A stretch of DNA of 7,985 nucleotides from Parcubacteria group bacterium (GCA_020063075.1 JAGUVE010000027.1:1-7985), one strand, 5' to 3'. Counted from the stretch's first letter, positions 1 through 5,717 are shown. Notes: generated by a model from the sequence alone, not told the origin. A program made the numbers and translations.

Positions 1-34
1 AAAATTTATCTCCATAATCTACTAAGAATATCAT
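1..34 (-). CDS. Partial CDS start, possibly a class I glutamine amidotransferase
   Basis: Reading leftward from ATG at 34-32 gives MIFLVDYGDKF, open to the window edge. A short hydrophobic strand followed by D-Y/N-G-x-x-[FY] is how many class I glutamine amidotransferase domains begin, for example the glutaminase part of GMP synthase or of anthranilate synthase. With guaB and purF nearby, a GMP synthase glutaminase domain would fit, but that is inference from eleven residues. The start lies 20 bases from a palindromic repeat (55-133), much as purF lies next to another copy. No Shine-Dalgarno sequence is visible. The other possibility is a chance open frame. Confidence 0.35.
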   Translation of the reverse strand, partial: MIFLVDYGDKF

Positions 35-54
35 TTTAATGTATTTTTTTCAAA

Positions 55-133
55 CCCGGTAGAGAAATTTCGATAGGGTTTTTCTAAAGAAAAACCAACT
101 TATTGCGAAGCAAATCGAAGCTCTTCTACGGGG
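55..133. repeat. Palindromic repeat, copy 1
   Basis: The outer inverted arms are 55-74 and 114-133; 15 of 20 positions are complementary, with two further G-U pairs. Between them are two hairpins: GGTTTTTC-TAAA-GAAAAACC (77-96) and TTGC-GAA-GCAA near the right arm. The arms match those of the copies at 4080-4231 and 7121-7203. The right arm plus flank, CTACGGGGTAAAATAAAAAA (126-145), is identical to the minus strand of copy 3 (7128-7109). It sits between the terminator at 140-167 and the gene starting at 34. Confidence 0.75.
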
Positions 134-139
134 TAAAAT

Positions 140-167
140 AAAAAAGGGGCGAAACCGCCCCTTTTTT
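140..167. terminator. Bidirectional rho-independent terminator
   Basis: A perfect 12-bp stem (AAAAAAGGGGCG, loop AAAC, CGCCCCTTTTTT) has a GC-rich core with A and T runs on both sides, so it ends in a U-tract whichever strand is transcribed. It lies 76 bases past the argS stop and is the probable argS terminator, separating argS from the gene that starts at 34 on the same strand. Confidence 0.88.
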
Positions 168-243
168 ATTGTTTATTTTTATATTTTTATAACTTATTTT
201 TCCTCCAAAAAACGAAAATCAGAAATAATTTAATATTAAAGTT

Positions 244-1845
244 TTACATTTTTTCTGGGGCCGAGATTCCCATTAAATCCAAAGTGTTTTTAATGACTTG
301 TTTTGTTGCCAAAATTAGGGACAAACGGGCTTGAGTTAGATTTTTGTCCTCAGACATTACTCGGCAGTCGCGATAAAATTGATGAAAAGTATTTGCCAAG
401 TCGCCCGCATATTGAGGAAGCCGCTGAACCTGATAATCTCTCGCGGTGTCTTCAATTATTTCTGGAAATCTGATGAGTTGTTTAATAAGACCCAACTCGC
501 TCGGATGCTCTAATAGTTTTAAGTTTTGAATTGTTGTTTTTCGCTTTTCGTTTTTAGTTTTTAGTTTCCTCAAAATACTGCAAATGCGGGCATAAGCATA
601 CTGAATGTAGTAAACCGGGTTTTTCTCCGATTGTTCTTTTGCCAAGTCCAAATCAAAGTTCAAATGGCTGCCCGCGCCTCTCATTAAGAAAAAAAATCTT
701 GCAACATCTAAACCAACCTCATCGATCAATTCGTTTAGAGTCACATAGGTGCCGGCGCGTTTTGACATTCTTACTTCTTTCCCGCCCCGGAATAACCTCA
801 CCAGTTGCATAATAATAATGTTTACCTTTTCTTTTTGATAACCCAAAGCTTCAGCCGCCGCCTTGAGCCGGTTAACATAGCCATGGTGGTCGGCTCCCCA
901 AATATAAATTAAACGAGCAAAACCCCGTTTAAATTTATTTTTTAAATAAGCAACGTCTGAAGTAAAATATGTTGTTTCGCCGTCCTCTTTTACTAAAACC
1001 CTGTCTTTATCGTCAAGGAATTTCGTTGAACGAAACCAAAGCGCCCCTTCTTTTGAATAAACCAGTTCCTTCTTTTTTAGAAAATCCAATACCCCTTCCA
1101 CTTCTCTGTCTTTGTATAATTTGCTTTCTTCAAACCAAAAATCATATTTTATTCCCATTTTTTTTACCATGGGTTTAAGTATTTCTTTTAAAATAATTTT
1201 CGCCGCAATCTTTCCGACTTTCTCTACGTCAACGCTTTTTATTCCCTTTCGCAAATTCAAAATATAATCGCCTTTATAGACCGCTTCTGAATCGCCGATT
1301 ACGGAGTGCCCCAACTTTCTTATTTGTTCGCCAACGTTGTTGATATAATATTCTCTGGCAACCTTGAACCCTGCTTTTTCCAAAACGTTTGCCAAAACAT
1401 CTCCGCAAAATCCTCCCCTGCCGTTTCCCAAGGTTAAGGGGCCCGTAGGATTAGCCGAAATAAACTCAACATTGATTTTCTGTTCTTTGCCGATTTTTAA
1501 TGCGCCGAATTTTTCTCCTTGTTTTAAAATTTCGCCGAGCCGCGCTTGTAAGTATTCTTTTGAAATAAAAAAATTGATAAAGCCCGGCTCTACAACCTCG
1601 ACCTTGTCGAGGAATTTCGAATTTTGAATTTTGAATTTTGAAATTATTAGTTTGGCTATTTCTAAGGGGTTTTTTTTAACTTCTTTGACAACGAGCAAAG
1701 CAATGTTTGTGGCATAATCCCCGTGTTCTTTTGCCCCCGATTGCTCCAATTTAATTTCCGGAATTTTAAATTCTAAAAAAACCCCTTCCTTTTGAAGCTC
1801 TTTTATCGCTTTTTCTATTAAATTGGCAATCCGATACCGAATCAT
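244..1845 (-). CDS. argS: Arginyl-tRNA synthetase with non-canonical HIGH motif
   Basis: Class I synthetase that charges tRNA-Arg with arginine in the cytoplasm. The 533 residues are slightly short for a family usually near 550-580. An N-terminal Add1 domain (about 1-110) with the conserved PGFINFF (87-93) leads into the Rossmann fold. SANPTGPL (130-137) is followed by TLGNGRG, where most ArgRS read HxGHGR, so both HIGH histidines are replaced (TLGN, 138-141). GADHHGY (317-323) and VRMSKRAG (358-365) are normal; ArgRS often has this reduced KMSKS loop. A helical DALR anticodon-binding domain starts near 408 (NPVYYIQYAYAR). Lysine-rich low-complexity stretches at about 70-78 and 425-438 match short DNA repeats. 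The ATG at 1845 gives the expected N-terminus; no Shine-Dalgarno sequence is visible. The gene diverges from smpB across an 84-base gap. Confidence 0.96.
   Translation of the reverse strand: MIRYRIANLIEKAIKELQKEGVFLEFKIPEIKLEQSGAKEHGDYATNIALLVVKEVKKNPLEIAKLIISKFKIQNSKFLDKVEVVEPGFINFFISKEYLQARLGEILKQGEKFGALKIGKEQKINVEFISANPTGPLTLGNGRGGFCGDVLANVLEKAGFKVAREYYINNVGEQIRKLGHSVIGDSEAVYKGDYILNLRKGIKSVDVEKVGKIAAKIILKEILKPMVKKMGIKYDFWFEESKLYKDREVEGVLDFLKKKELVYSKEGALWFRSTKFLDDKDRVLVKEDGETTYFTSDVAYLKNKFKRGFARLIYIWGADHHGYVNRLKAAAEALGYQKEKVNIIIMQLVRLFRGGKEVRMSKRAGTYVTLNELIDEVGLDVARFFFLMRGAGSHLNFDLDLAKEQSEKNPVYYIQYAYARICSILRKLKTKNEKRKTTIQNLKLLEHPSELGLIKQLIRFPEIIEDTARDYQVQRLPQYAGDLANTFHQFYRDCRVMSEDKNLTQARLSLILATKQVIKNTLDLMGISAPEKM
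1596..1642. repeat. Palindrome plus heptamer tandem repeat inside argS
   Basis: CCTCGAC-CTT-GTCGAGG (1596-1612) is a perfect 7-bp palindrome, followed after six bases by three exact copies of GAATTTT (1619-1639) and a partial fourth. Read on the minus strand it encodes the argS stretch KIQNSKFLDKVE. A related stretch sharing AGGAATTTCG occurs at about 1016-1026, again encoding KFLD. The repeats keep the frame open and sit just before the conserved PGFINFF motif. Confidence 0.6.
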
Positions 1846-1870
1846 ATATTATTTCAGTTTACTGCATTTT

Positions 1871-1899
1871 TTGCTAAAATAAAATAGAGCACATAAATT
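1871..1899 (+). promoter_or_regulatory. Predicted sigma70-type promoter for smpB
   Basis: TTGCTA (1871-1876) and TAAATT (1894-1899) are separated by 17 bases, each with four of six consensus bases. Transcription would start near 1906, leaving a short leader with GGGG (1914-1917) before the smpB ATG at 1930. It lies in the divergent argS-smpB gap and may drive the whole smpB-ssrA-infC-rpmI-rplT cluster. Confidence 0.45.
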
Positions 1900-1929
1900 A
1901 CTCGTAAAGATTTGGGGAATAGAAACAAC

Positions 1930-2379
1930 ATGAAAATACTATCTGAAAATAGAAAAGCGTATTTTAATTATCAAATCCTGGAGAAATTTGAGGCGGGAAT
2001 TTCTTTGCTTGGCCAAGAAGTAAAATCGTTAAAAACCCGCGGCGTGAATTTGGCGGGAACCTATGTCGTAATTAAACAAGAGGAAGCATTCTGGCTCGGA
2101 GCGAATGTTCCTCCTTATCAGCCAAAAAATGCGCCGCCGGATTATGCGCCTGAAAGGTCAAGAAAGCTTTTATTAAGGAAATCGGAAATAAAATACTTAA
2201 TCGGAAAATCAAGGCAAAAGGGCTTGACTTTAATGCCTTTGAAGTTATATACTAAAAACGGAAAAATAAAACTTGAGTTTGCGCTTGCTAAGGGCAAAAA
2301 GGAGTTTGATAAACGAGAAGAAATTAAAAAAAGAGAGTTTCAACGAGAGAAAGAAAGATTATTGAAAGAAAAAATATAA
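1930..2379 (+). CDS. smpB: SsrA-binding protein SmpB
   Basis: Binds the tRNA-like domain of tmRNA and brings it to ribosomes stalled without a stop codon; its C-terminal tail probes the empty mRNA channel. The 149 residues are typical. Visible landmarks are the start MKILSENRKAYF, GQEVKSLKTRGVNL (28-41), the conserved RSRKLLL (76-82), KGLTLMPLKLY (97-107), and LAKGKKEFDKRE (119-130) leading into a basic C-terminal helix. I chose ATG 1930 because family members begin M-x-I-x-x-x-N-[RK]. An in-frame TTG at 1912 adds only GNRNN-like residues, and the GGGG at 1914 would then fall inside the gene. GGGG is 12 bases from the ATG, a weak Shine-Dalgarno. Its RNA partner ssrA starts 88 bases downstream. 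Confidence 0.96.
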   Translation: MKILSENRKAYFNYQILEKFEAGISLLGQEVKSLKTRGVNLAGTYVVIKQEEAFWLGANVPPYQPKNAPPDYAPERSRKLLLRKSEIKYLIGKSRQKGLTLMPLKLYTKNGKIKLEFALAKGKKEFDKREEIKKREFQREKERLLKEKI

Positions 2380-2467
2380 ATATTTTTGAGATTCAAGTTT
2401 CCAGAAAACTTTCAGTTTTATAGACAATGTTTTTTTATTTTGACTGAGCCCGTAAGGGCGAATGAAA

Positions 2468-2856
2468 GGGGGCGAAAAAGAATCGATAAGAATCTAACTA
2501 AGATATGCCAATCAAGGTGTTAGTTCCTTGTAAAACCGCTGACAACCAAAATAAGTGCCAACTTATTTTCTAAGGTAAAGAATGCTGCGGCTTCGGCTTT
2601 CAGCGTTCCTATGCCTGTTTACGCTTAATTTTAGGCGTACGCCCAAACCGGTTGATTCTCGATAGACGGCGCGGGTGTCATAAAATTCGAGATAGATATT
2701 ATTTTCCGCCGAAAAATAATATTGAAATAATTTGGCTTATTAAACCGGAATTTTGTTCAATTTTTATCCGGTTTAAAAAATCTTAATTGGGCTATATTGG
2801 TAGATGTGTCTTAGGACGATTTTTAGACGCGAGGGCAGAACTCGCCGCCTCCACCA
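2468..2856 (+). ncRNA. ssrA: Transfer-messenger RNA (tmRNA), one-piece
   Basis: tmRNA enters stalled ribosomes as alanyl-tRNA and then as a short mRNA that adds a degradation tag. The ends pair as a 7-bp acceptor stem (GGGGGCG 2468-2474 with CGCCTCC 2846-2852, one G-U), followed by A and an encoded CCA (2854-2856). P2 forms between about 2490-2512 and 2786-2806. PK1 has stem CAAGG/CCTTG (2513-2517, 2526-2530) and TGTTAG (2518-2523) pairing CTGACA (2539-2544). Later knots are TCTCGA/TCGAGA (2657-2662, 2687-2692) with CGGCG/CGCCG (2667-2671, 2707-2711), and TAAACCGGA/TCCGGTTTA (2741-2749, 2767-2775) with CAATT/AATTG (2758-2762, 2785-2789). The T-stem GCGAG/CTCGC is perfect but the loop is GGCAGAA, not UUCRANN. 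No strong promoter lies just upstream; a hairpin with a GTAA loop (2448-2459) precedes the 5' end, so processing from an smpB transcript is possible. Confidence 0.95.
2557..2628 (+). other. tmRNA tag reading frame
   Basis: By alignment with the E. coli resume site (AAAAUAGUC then GCA AAC), translation resumes at GCC 2557 after AAAATAAGT. The frame reads ANLFSKVKN, then AAASAF, then SVPMPVYA, and stops at TAA 2626-2628, giving 23 residues. It starts with the usual Ala-Asn and is rich in alanine and hydrophobic residues, but ends in PVYA rather than the common LAA. The other two frames close within seven codons, which supports this reading. Confidence 0.8.
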
Positions 2857-2871
2857 GGTTTAAAAAATTTT

Positions 2872-3369
2872 CTGAATAATCCTTTAGTCAACAATCAAAT
2901 AAGGGCCAGAGAAGTCAGGGTTATAGATGAGGAAGGAAAGAATTTAGGAATTTTAAATTTATATGAAGCGCTCAAAGTTGCCAGGGAGCGCAATTTAAAT
3001 TTAGTTCAGGTTACGGAAAAGGTGGAGCCGCCGGTTTGCAGAATAATGGATTATGGAAAATATCTTTATTCTCTGCAGAAGAAAACCAAAATAAAAAAAA
3101 CCGGCGAACTAAAAACAATCCGTCTTAGCTTCAATATCTCCTCTCATGACTTAGAAATTAGAGCCAAACAAGCAGAAAAGTTTTTGAAAAAAGGAGACAA
3201 GGTTAGAGTAGAAATGAGGCTTAGAGGAAGAGAAAAAGCCCTGGCTGATTTTGCCAAAGGAAAAATAAAACAATTTTTGGAAGTTCTGGAGGGGGTGGTC
3301 CCGGTAAAAATTGAACGGGAATTAAAAAAAGAATCAAGGGGCTTAACGATGATATTATCAAAAAGCTGA
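2872..3369 (+). CDS. infC: Translation initiation factor IF-3 with non-AUG start
   Basis: IF-3 binds the 30S subunit, blocks premature 50S joining and checks the start codon-initiator tRNA pair. The family signature runs from VNNQIRAREVRVID (2887 on) through PPVCRIMDYGKYLY (3028-3069) to the C-terminal domain with IRLSFNISSHDLEIRAKQ and the ending ESRGLTMILSKS. No ATG, GTG or TTG exists upstream of the conserved N-terminus: the first GTG (3022) lies in mid-domain and would cost 50 residues. The frame is open back through the tmRNA. CTG at 2872 gives 165 residues, close to the usual 165-180, and is the best candidate. AUU, AUC or AUA starts are known for infC and used for autoregulation, but only ATA at 2899 is in frame, and it falls inside NNQIR. 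AGG at 2856-2858 overlaps the tmRNA CCA. rpmI follows after 12 bases. Confidence 0.9.
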   Translation: MNNPLVNNQIRAREVRVIDEEGKNLGILNLYEALKVARERNLNLVQVTEKVEPPVCRIMDYGKYLYSLQKKTKIKKTGELKTIRLSFNISSHDLEIRAKQAEKFLKKGDKVRVEMRLRGREKALADFAKGKIKQFLEVLEGVVPVKIERELKKESRGLTMILSKS

Positions 3370-3381
3370 GTTTATTTAATT

Positions 3382-3567
3382 ATGAAAACGCGGAAATCAA
3401 TTTTAAAAAGATTTAAAATCACAAAGACCGGAAAAATCCTCAGGAGAGCGACCGGTCAAGACCATTATCGGGCGAAAAAATCAGGAAAAAAAATCAGGAA
3501 AATCCGGAAATGGGTTAGATTGTCAAAGCCCGAGGAGAGAAAAATAAAACGGCTGATTAGCCGTTAA
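3382..3567 (+). CDS. rpmI: 50S ribosomal protein L35
   Basis: Small, very basic protein of the large subunit; the 61 residues are near the family norm of about 65. Recognisable features are the start MKTRKS (most members begin MPKxKTxK), the block KRFKITKTGKILRR (9-22), and the closing basic segment ending KRLISR. The gene lies between infC and rplT, the conserved bacterial order. No Shine-Dalgarno sequence is visible before the ATG. The last codons form a small hairpin, CGGCT-GATT-AGCCG (3550-3563), at the start of the structured gap before rplT. Confidence 0.93.
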   Translation: MKTRKSILKRFKITKTGKILRRATGQDHYRAKKSGKKIRKIRKWVRLSKPEERKIKRLISR

Positions 3568-3579
3568 GTTGTATTGTTT

Positions 3580-3640
3580 AGAAATTTAAAAAATTTCTGA
3601 AAATTTATTGTTTAGATTATTTCGAAATTCAGAAATTTCG
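3580..3640. repeat. Two AT-rich hairpins after rpmI
   Basis: AGAAATTT-AAA-AAATTTCT (3580-3598, 8 bp) and CGAAATT-CAGA-AATTTCG (3623-3640, 7 bp) follow each other, each preceded by the direct repeat ATTGTTTAGA (3573-3582, 3607-3616). They are the first half of the 171-base gap between rpmI and rplT. Low-complexity AT-rich sequence can pair by chance, so these are weaker than the hairpins at 3669-3730. Confidence 0.4.
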
Positions 3641-3668
3641 GAAAATTTAAACTTAAAAAGTTTCCAGT

Positions 3669-3730
3669 TATAGGAAACCTTTGGTTTCCTATATACTTAA
3701 CTTTTTCGACAGGTGTCGAAAAAGTTAAGT
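3669..3730 (+). promoter_or_regulatory. Tandem hairpins before rplT, candidate translational control
   Basis: Two perfect inverted repeats stand one base apart: TATAGGAAACC-TTT-GGTTTCCTATA (3669-3693, 11 bp) and a 36-base palindrome at 3695-3730 whose 17-base arms begin ACTTAACTTTTTCGACA and flank GG. The second stem ends 8 bases before the rplT ATG (3739), so it occupies the place of a Shine-Dalgarno sequence. L20 is known to repress its own operon through leader RNA structures in E. coli and Bacillus; a similar role here is inference. Insertion of small palindromic repeats is the alternative. Confidence 0.5.
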
Positions 3731-3738
3731 GTAAATTT

Positions 3739-4098
3739 ATGGCAAGAGTTAAAAGGGGAAAAATCGCGCATAAACGCAGAAAGCGCTTATTAAAACATAC
3801 TAAGGGTTTTCGCTGGGGCAGAAAATCAAAATTTCGGTTGGCAAAAGCGGCTGTCTATCATGCTTGGTCTCATGCTTATAAAGACCGGAAAAGAAAAAAG
3901 AGGGAATTCAGGCGCCTATGGCAGGTTCAGATAAACGCCGCCTGCAGAAATTTAGGGGTTTCTTACAGCAAGTTTATCTTTGGGGTAAAAAAAAGCGGGA
4001 TAGAAATTGACCGGAAGGTATTGGCAAAATTAGCTCAGGATAATCCTCAAATATTTGAAAAAATTGTTGAGAAGATAAACCCGGTAGTGAAAATTTGA
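3739..4098 (+). CDS. rplT: 50S ribosomal protein L20
   Basis: Binds 23S rRNA early in large-subunit assembly and in several bacteria represses the infC-rpmI-rplT operon. The 119 residues are typical. The start MARVKRG and the basic N-terminal extension (about 1-60, including HKRRKRLLKHTKGF and RKRKKREFRRLW) lead into the globular domain with QINAACRNLGVSYSKFIFGVKKSGIEIDRKVLAKLA. No Shine-Dalgarno sequence precedes the ATG, and a 17-bp palindrome ends 8 bases upstream. The last codons, PVVKI and the stop, lie inside the left arm of a palindromic repeat (4080-4099), so the natural C-terminus may have been replaced by repeat sequence. It is the last gene of the plus-strand cluster. Confidence 0.96.
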   Translation: MARVKRGKIAHKRRKRLLKHTKGFRWGRKSKFRLAKAAVYHAWSHAYKDRKRKKREFRRLWQVQINAACRNLGVSYSKFIFGVKKSGIEIDRKVLAKLAQDNPQIFEKIVEKINPVVKI

Positions 4099-4231
4099 CT
4101 GCCTTCGGCAAATTACCCCGCCTTTTTAAATTTTCCAAAGTAAATTTTACTAAAAATTTATTTTTTAATGAAATTTATAATTTAGACTTGAAAACTTAGA
4201 AAGGGCGGGGTGTCAAATTTCTACTACCGGG
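4080..4231. repeat. Palindromic repeat, copy 2 (between rplT and guaB)
   Basis: The arms 4080-4099 and 4212-4231 are complementary at 18 of 20 positions (CCCGGTAGTGAAAATTTGAC against GTCAAATTTCTACTACCGGG). Inside the left arm is the hairpin TGCC-TTC-GGCA (4100-4110), then ACCCCGCC (4115-4122), which pairs with GGGCGGGGT (4203-4211) around an AT-rich loop of about 80 bases. TTTGACTGCCTTCGGCAAAT (4094-4113) is identical to the minus strand of copy 3 (7189-7170). The left arm holds the rplT stop and the right arm ends 7 bases from the guaB stop, so it may serve both convergent genes as a terminator, though no good T-run is present. Confidence 0.8.
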
Positions 4232-4238
4232 CAAAATC

Positions 4239-5717
4239 CTAAATTGGGCGAATATCGGCTTCTTTTTGAAGTTCTTTAATATTCCTGAAACCTTGTTTTT
4301 GCAAACTTTGCTTGACCCCGGCAATTAATTTTGGAATGAAATCATAACCAGACCCGCGATAGGCAACTTTTATTACCCTGCCCTCCGGAACCTTTATTTT
4401 TACTTTTTCAATTCCGTACCGAACTCCCCCTCTCTTTTCCATCGCCTCAATTGAACCCATACCTCTGTATTTTTTAACCATTCTATTTTCCTCATAATCA
4501 AACTCCTGTTCCCCGGGCGATTCGTCTAAGCCCGCCAATAAGCTTCCCATCATTACTGATTGGGCTCCCAAAGCCATGGCTTTTGTTATATCGCCCGGTT
4601 TTTGAATATCGGCTAAGTCCGGGATTTTTATTCCGCCGTCGGCAATAACCGGACAAAAACCATATTTTTTTTCCACCTTCTTAACTGCCTGAGCGCAGTC
4701 CCAAACCGCCGATGCCTGAGCCCTGCCAGTACCTAGTTCTTGTTGAGTAATACAGGCGGCTCCGGGGCCAATTCCGACTCTTAAGGCATCGCAATATTGC
4801 GATGCCTCTTTTAATATTTTAAAAACCTGCTCGGCTGAATCAATGCTTCCCAAAACAACTTCCAATTTGGGAAAATTTTTTTTCGCCCATTTCGCAATTT
4901 CAATTTGTTCCTTAAAAACAACTCCGGCATCAATTAAAATCCCGTCTACGCCGACCTCAACCCCCTTCTTAATCCTTTCTTTTGCCAAATTCAGCCGCGA
5001 TTCAACGGCAATAAAAACCCTTAGCCGCTTGTTATCATCCACGGTTGCCAAGGGAAAGTACTTTTGCTTTCTGATATCAGAGTCAGTAACCAGAGCAACG
5101 ACTTTTTCTTCTTTATCAATAATCGGCAAGGTGTCCAAATTGTTCTTTCTTAAAATTTCGGTTGCCAGGTCTAAGTTATTTTTGTCAAACGTTTCTGATT
5201 TTTTTGCCACTATCAGGTTTGCCCGAGGAGTCATAACCTCTTTTAATTTTGTTCCCATATCCTTGCGGTATCTGACGTCTCGGTTGGTAACAATTCCCGA
5301 TAGTTTTGAATCCAAGGTTCCATCTTCGGTAATCGGGACGCTGAAAAAACCGAATCTTTCATTGAGAGAATAGATGTCTCTAATTGTGTTTTTTTGAGAA
5401 AGAACAATCGGTTTAAAGACAAACCCAGCCATAAATCTTTTCACTTTTTCGGCTTCCTCAATCTGTTCATCAATGGTCGAAAAATTATAGTGGATAACGC
5501 CGATGCCCCCCTGAAGACCCATCAAAATCGCCATCTTTGATTCGGTGACGGTATCCATTGGTGAAGAAATAAAGGGCGCTTTAAGACGGATTTTCTTTGT
5601 AAAATTGGTCGTTAAATCAACTTCGTCTCTTTCAAAATCCGGCAGGCGATTGGGAATTAAAGTGATGTCTTTATACCAAAATTCCTTATTTTTTAGAGAT
5701 GGATGCAGTTTTGCCAT
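4239..5717 (-). CDS. guaB: IMP dehydrogenase with divergent cofactor loops
   Basis: Oxidises IMP to XMP with NAD+, the committed step to guanine nucleotides. The 492 residues are typical. A TIM barrel with FISSPMDTVTES (49-60) is interrupted by two CBS domains (about 98-218). The catalytic loop GIGPGAACITQ (315-325) has the nucleophile Cys322 and CITQ, as in eukaryotic enzymes, rather than the usual bacterial CTTR. IADGGI (358-363), MMGSLLAG (389-396), YRGMGSIEAM (417-426) and the flap Arg433-Tyr434 are present. Odd points: the usual DSxQGxS segment reads IDAGVVFK (262-269), the GN[VI]xT segment reads GSIDSA (290-295), and about ten residues are inserted after ADGGI. It starts 9 bases after purF, with GAGGA at 5735-5731 as a distant Shine-Dalgarno. 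A guaC-type reductase is less likely because CBS domains and the Arg-Tyr flap are present. Confidence 0.93.
   Translation of the reverse strand: MAKLHPSLKNKEFWYKDITLIPNRLPDFERDEVDLTTNFTKKIRLKAPFISSPMDTVTESKMAILMGLQGGIGVIHYNFSTIDEQIEEAEKVKRFMAGFVFKPIVLSQKNTIRDIYSLNERFGFFSVPITEDGTLDSKLSGIVTNRDVRYRKDMGTKLKEVMTPRANLIVAKKSETFDKNNLDLATEILRKNNLDTLPIIDKEEKVVALVTDSDIRKQKYFPLATVDDNKRLRVFIAVESRLNLAKERIKKGVEVGVDGILIDAGVVFKEQIEIAKWAKKNFPKLEVVLGSIDSAEQVFKILKEASQYCDALRVGIGPGAACITQQELGTGRAQASAVWDCAQAVKKVEKKYGFCPVIADGGIKIPDLADIQKPGDITKAMALGAQSVMMGSLLAGLDESPGEQEFDYEENRMVKKYRGMGSIEAMEKRGGVRYGIEKVKIKVPEGRVIKVAYRGSGYDFIPKLIAGVKQSLQKQGFRNIKELQKEADIRPI

Noticed and set aside
1912..1932. TTG 1912 as the smpB start
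   Set aside because: SmpB proteins begin at the MKIL-type methionine, and the GGGG ribosome-binding candidate lies after this TTG.
2440..2468. TTGACT (2440-2445) as the -35 box of an ssrA promoter
   Set aside because: At 16-18 bases spacing the -10 position reads TGAAAG-like sequence overlapping the tmRNA 5' end, which does not fit.
3022..3369. GTG 3022 as the infC start
   Set aside because: The conserved IF-3 N-terminal domain (VNNQIRAREVRVID and onward) is encoded in the same frame upstream, so this start would remove most of it.
3573..3730. A CRISPR array in the repeat-rich rpmI-rplT gap
   Set aside because: The hairpins differ in sequence and there are no regularly spaced identical repeats with unique spacers.
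4843..5373. A 176-codon open frame on the plus strand
   Set aside because: It lies antisense within guaB, whose protein is clearly conserved; its serine- and phenylalanine-rich translation is the usual shadow.
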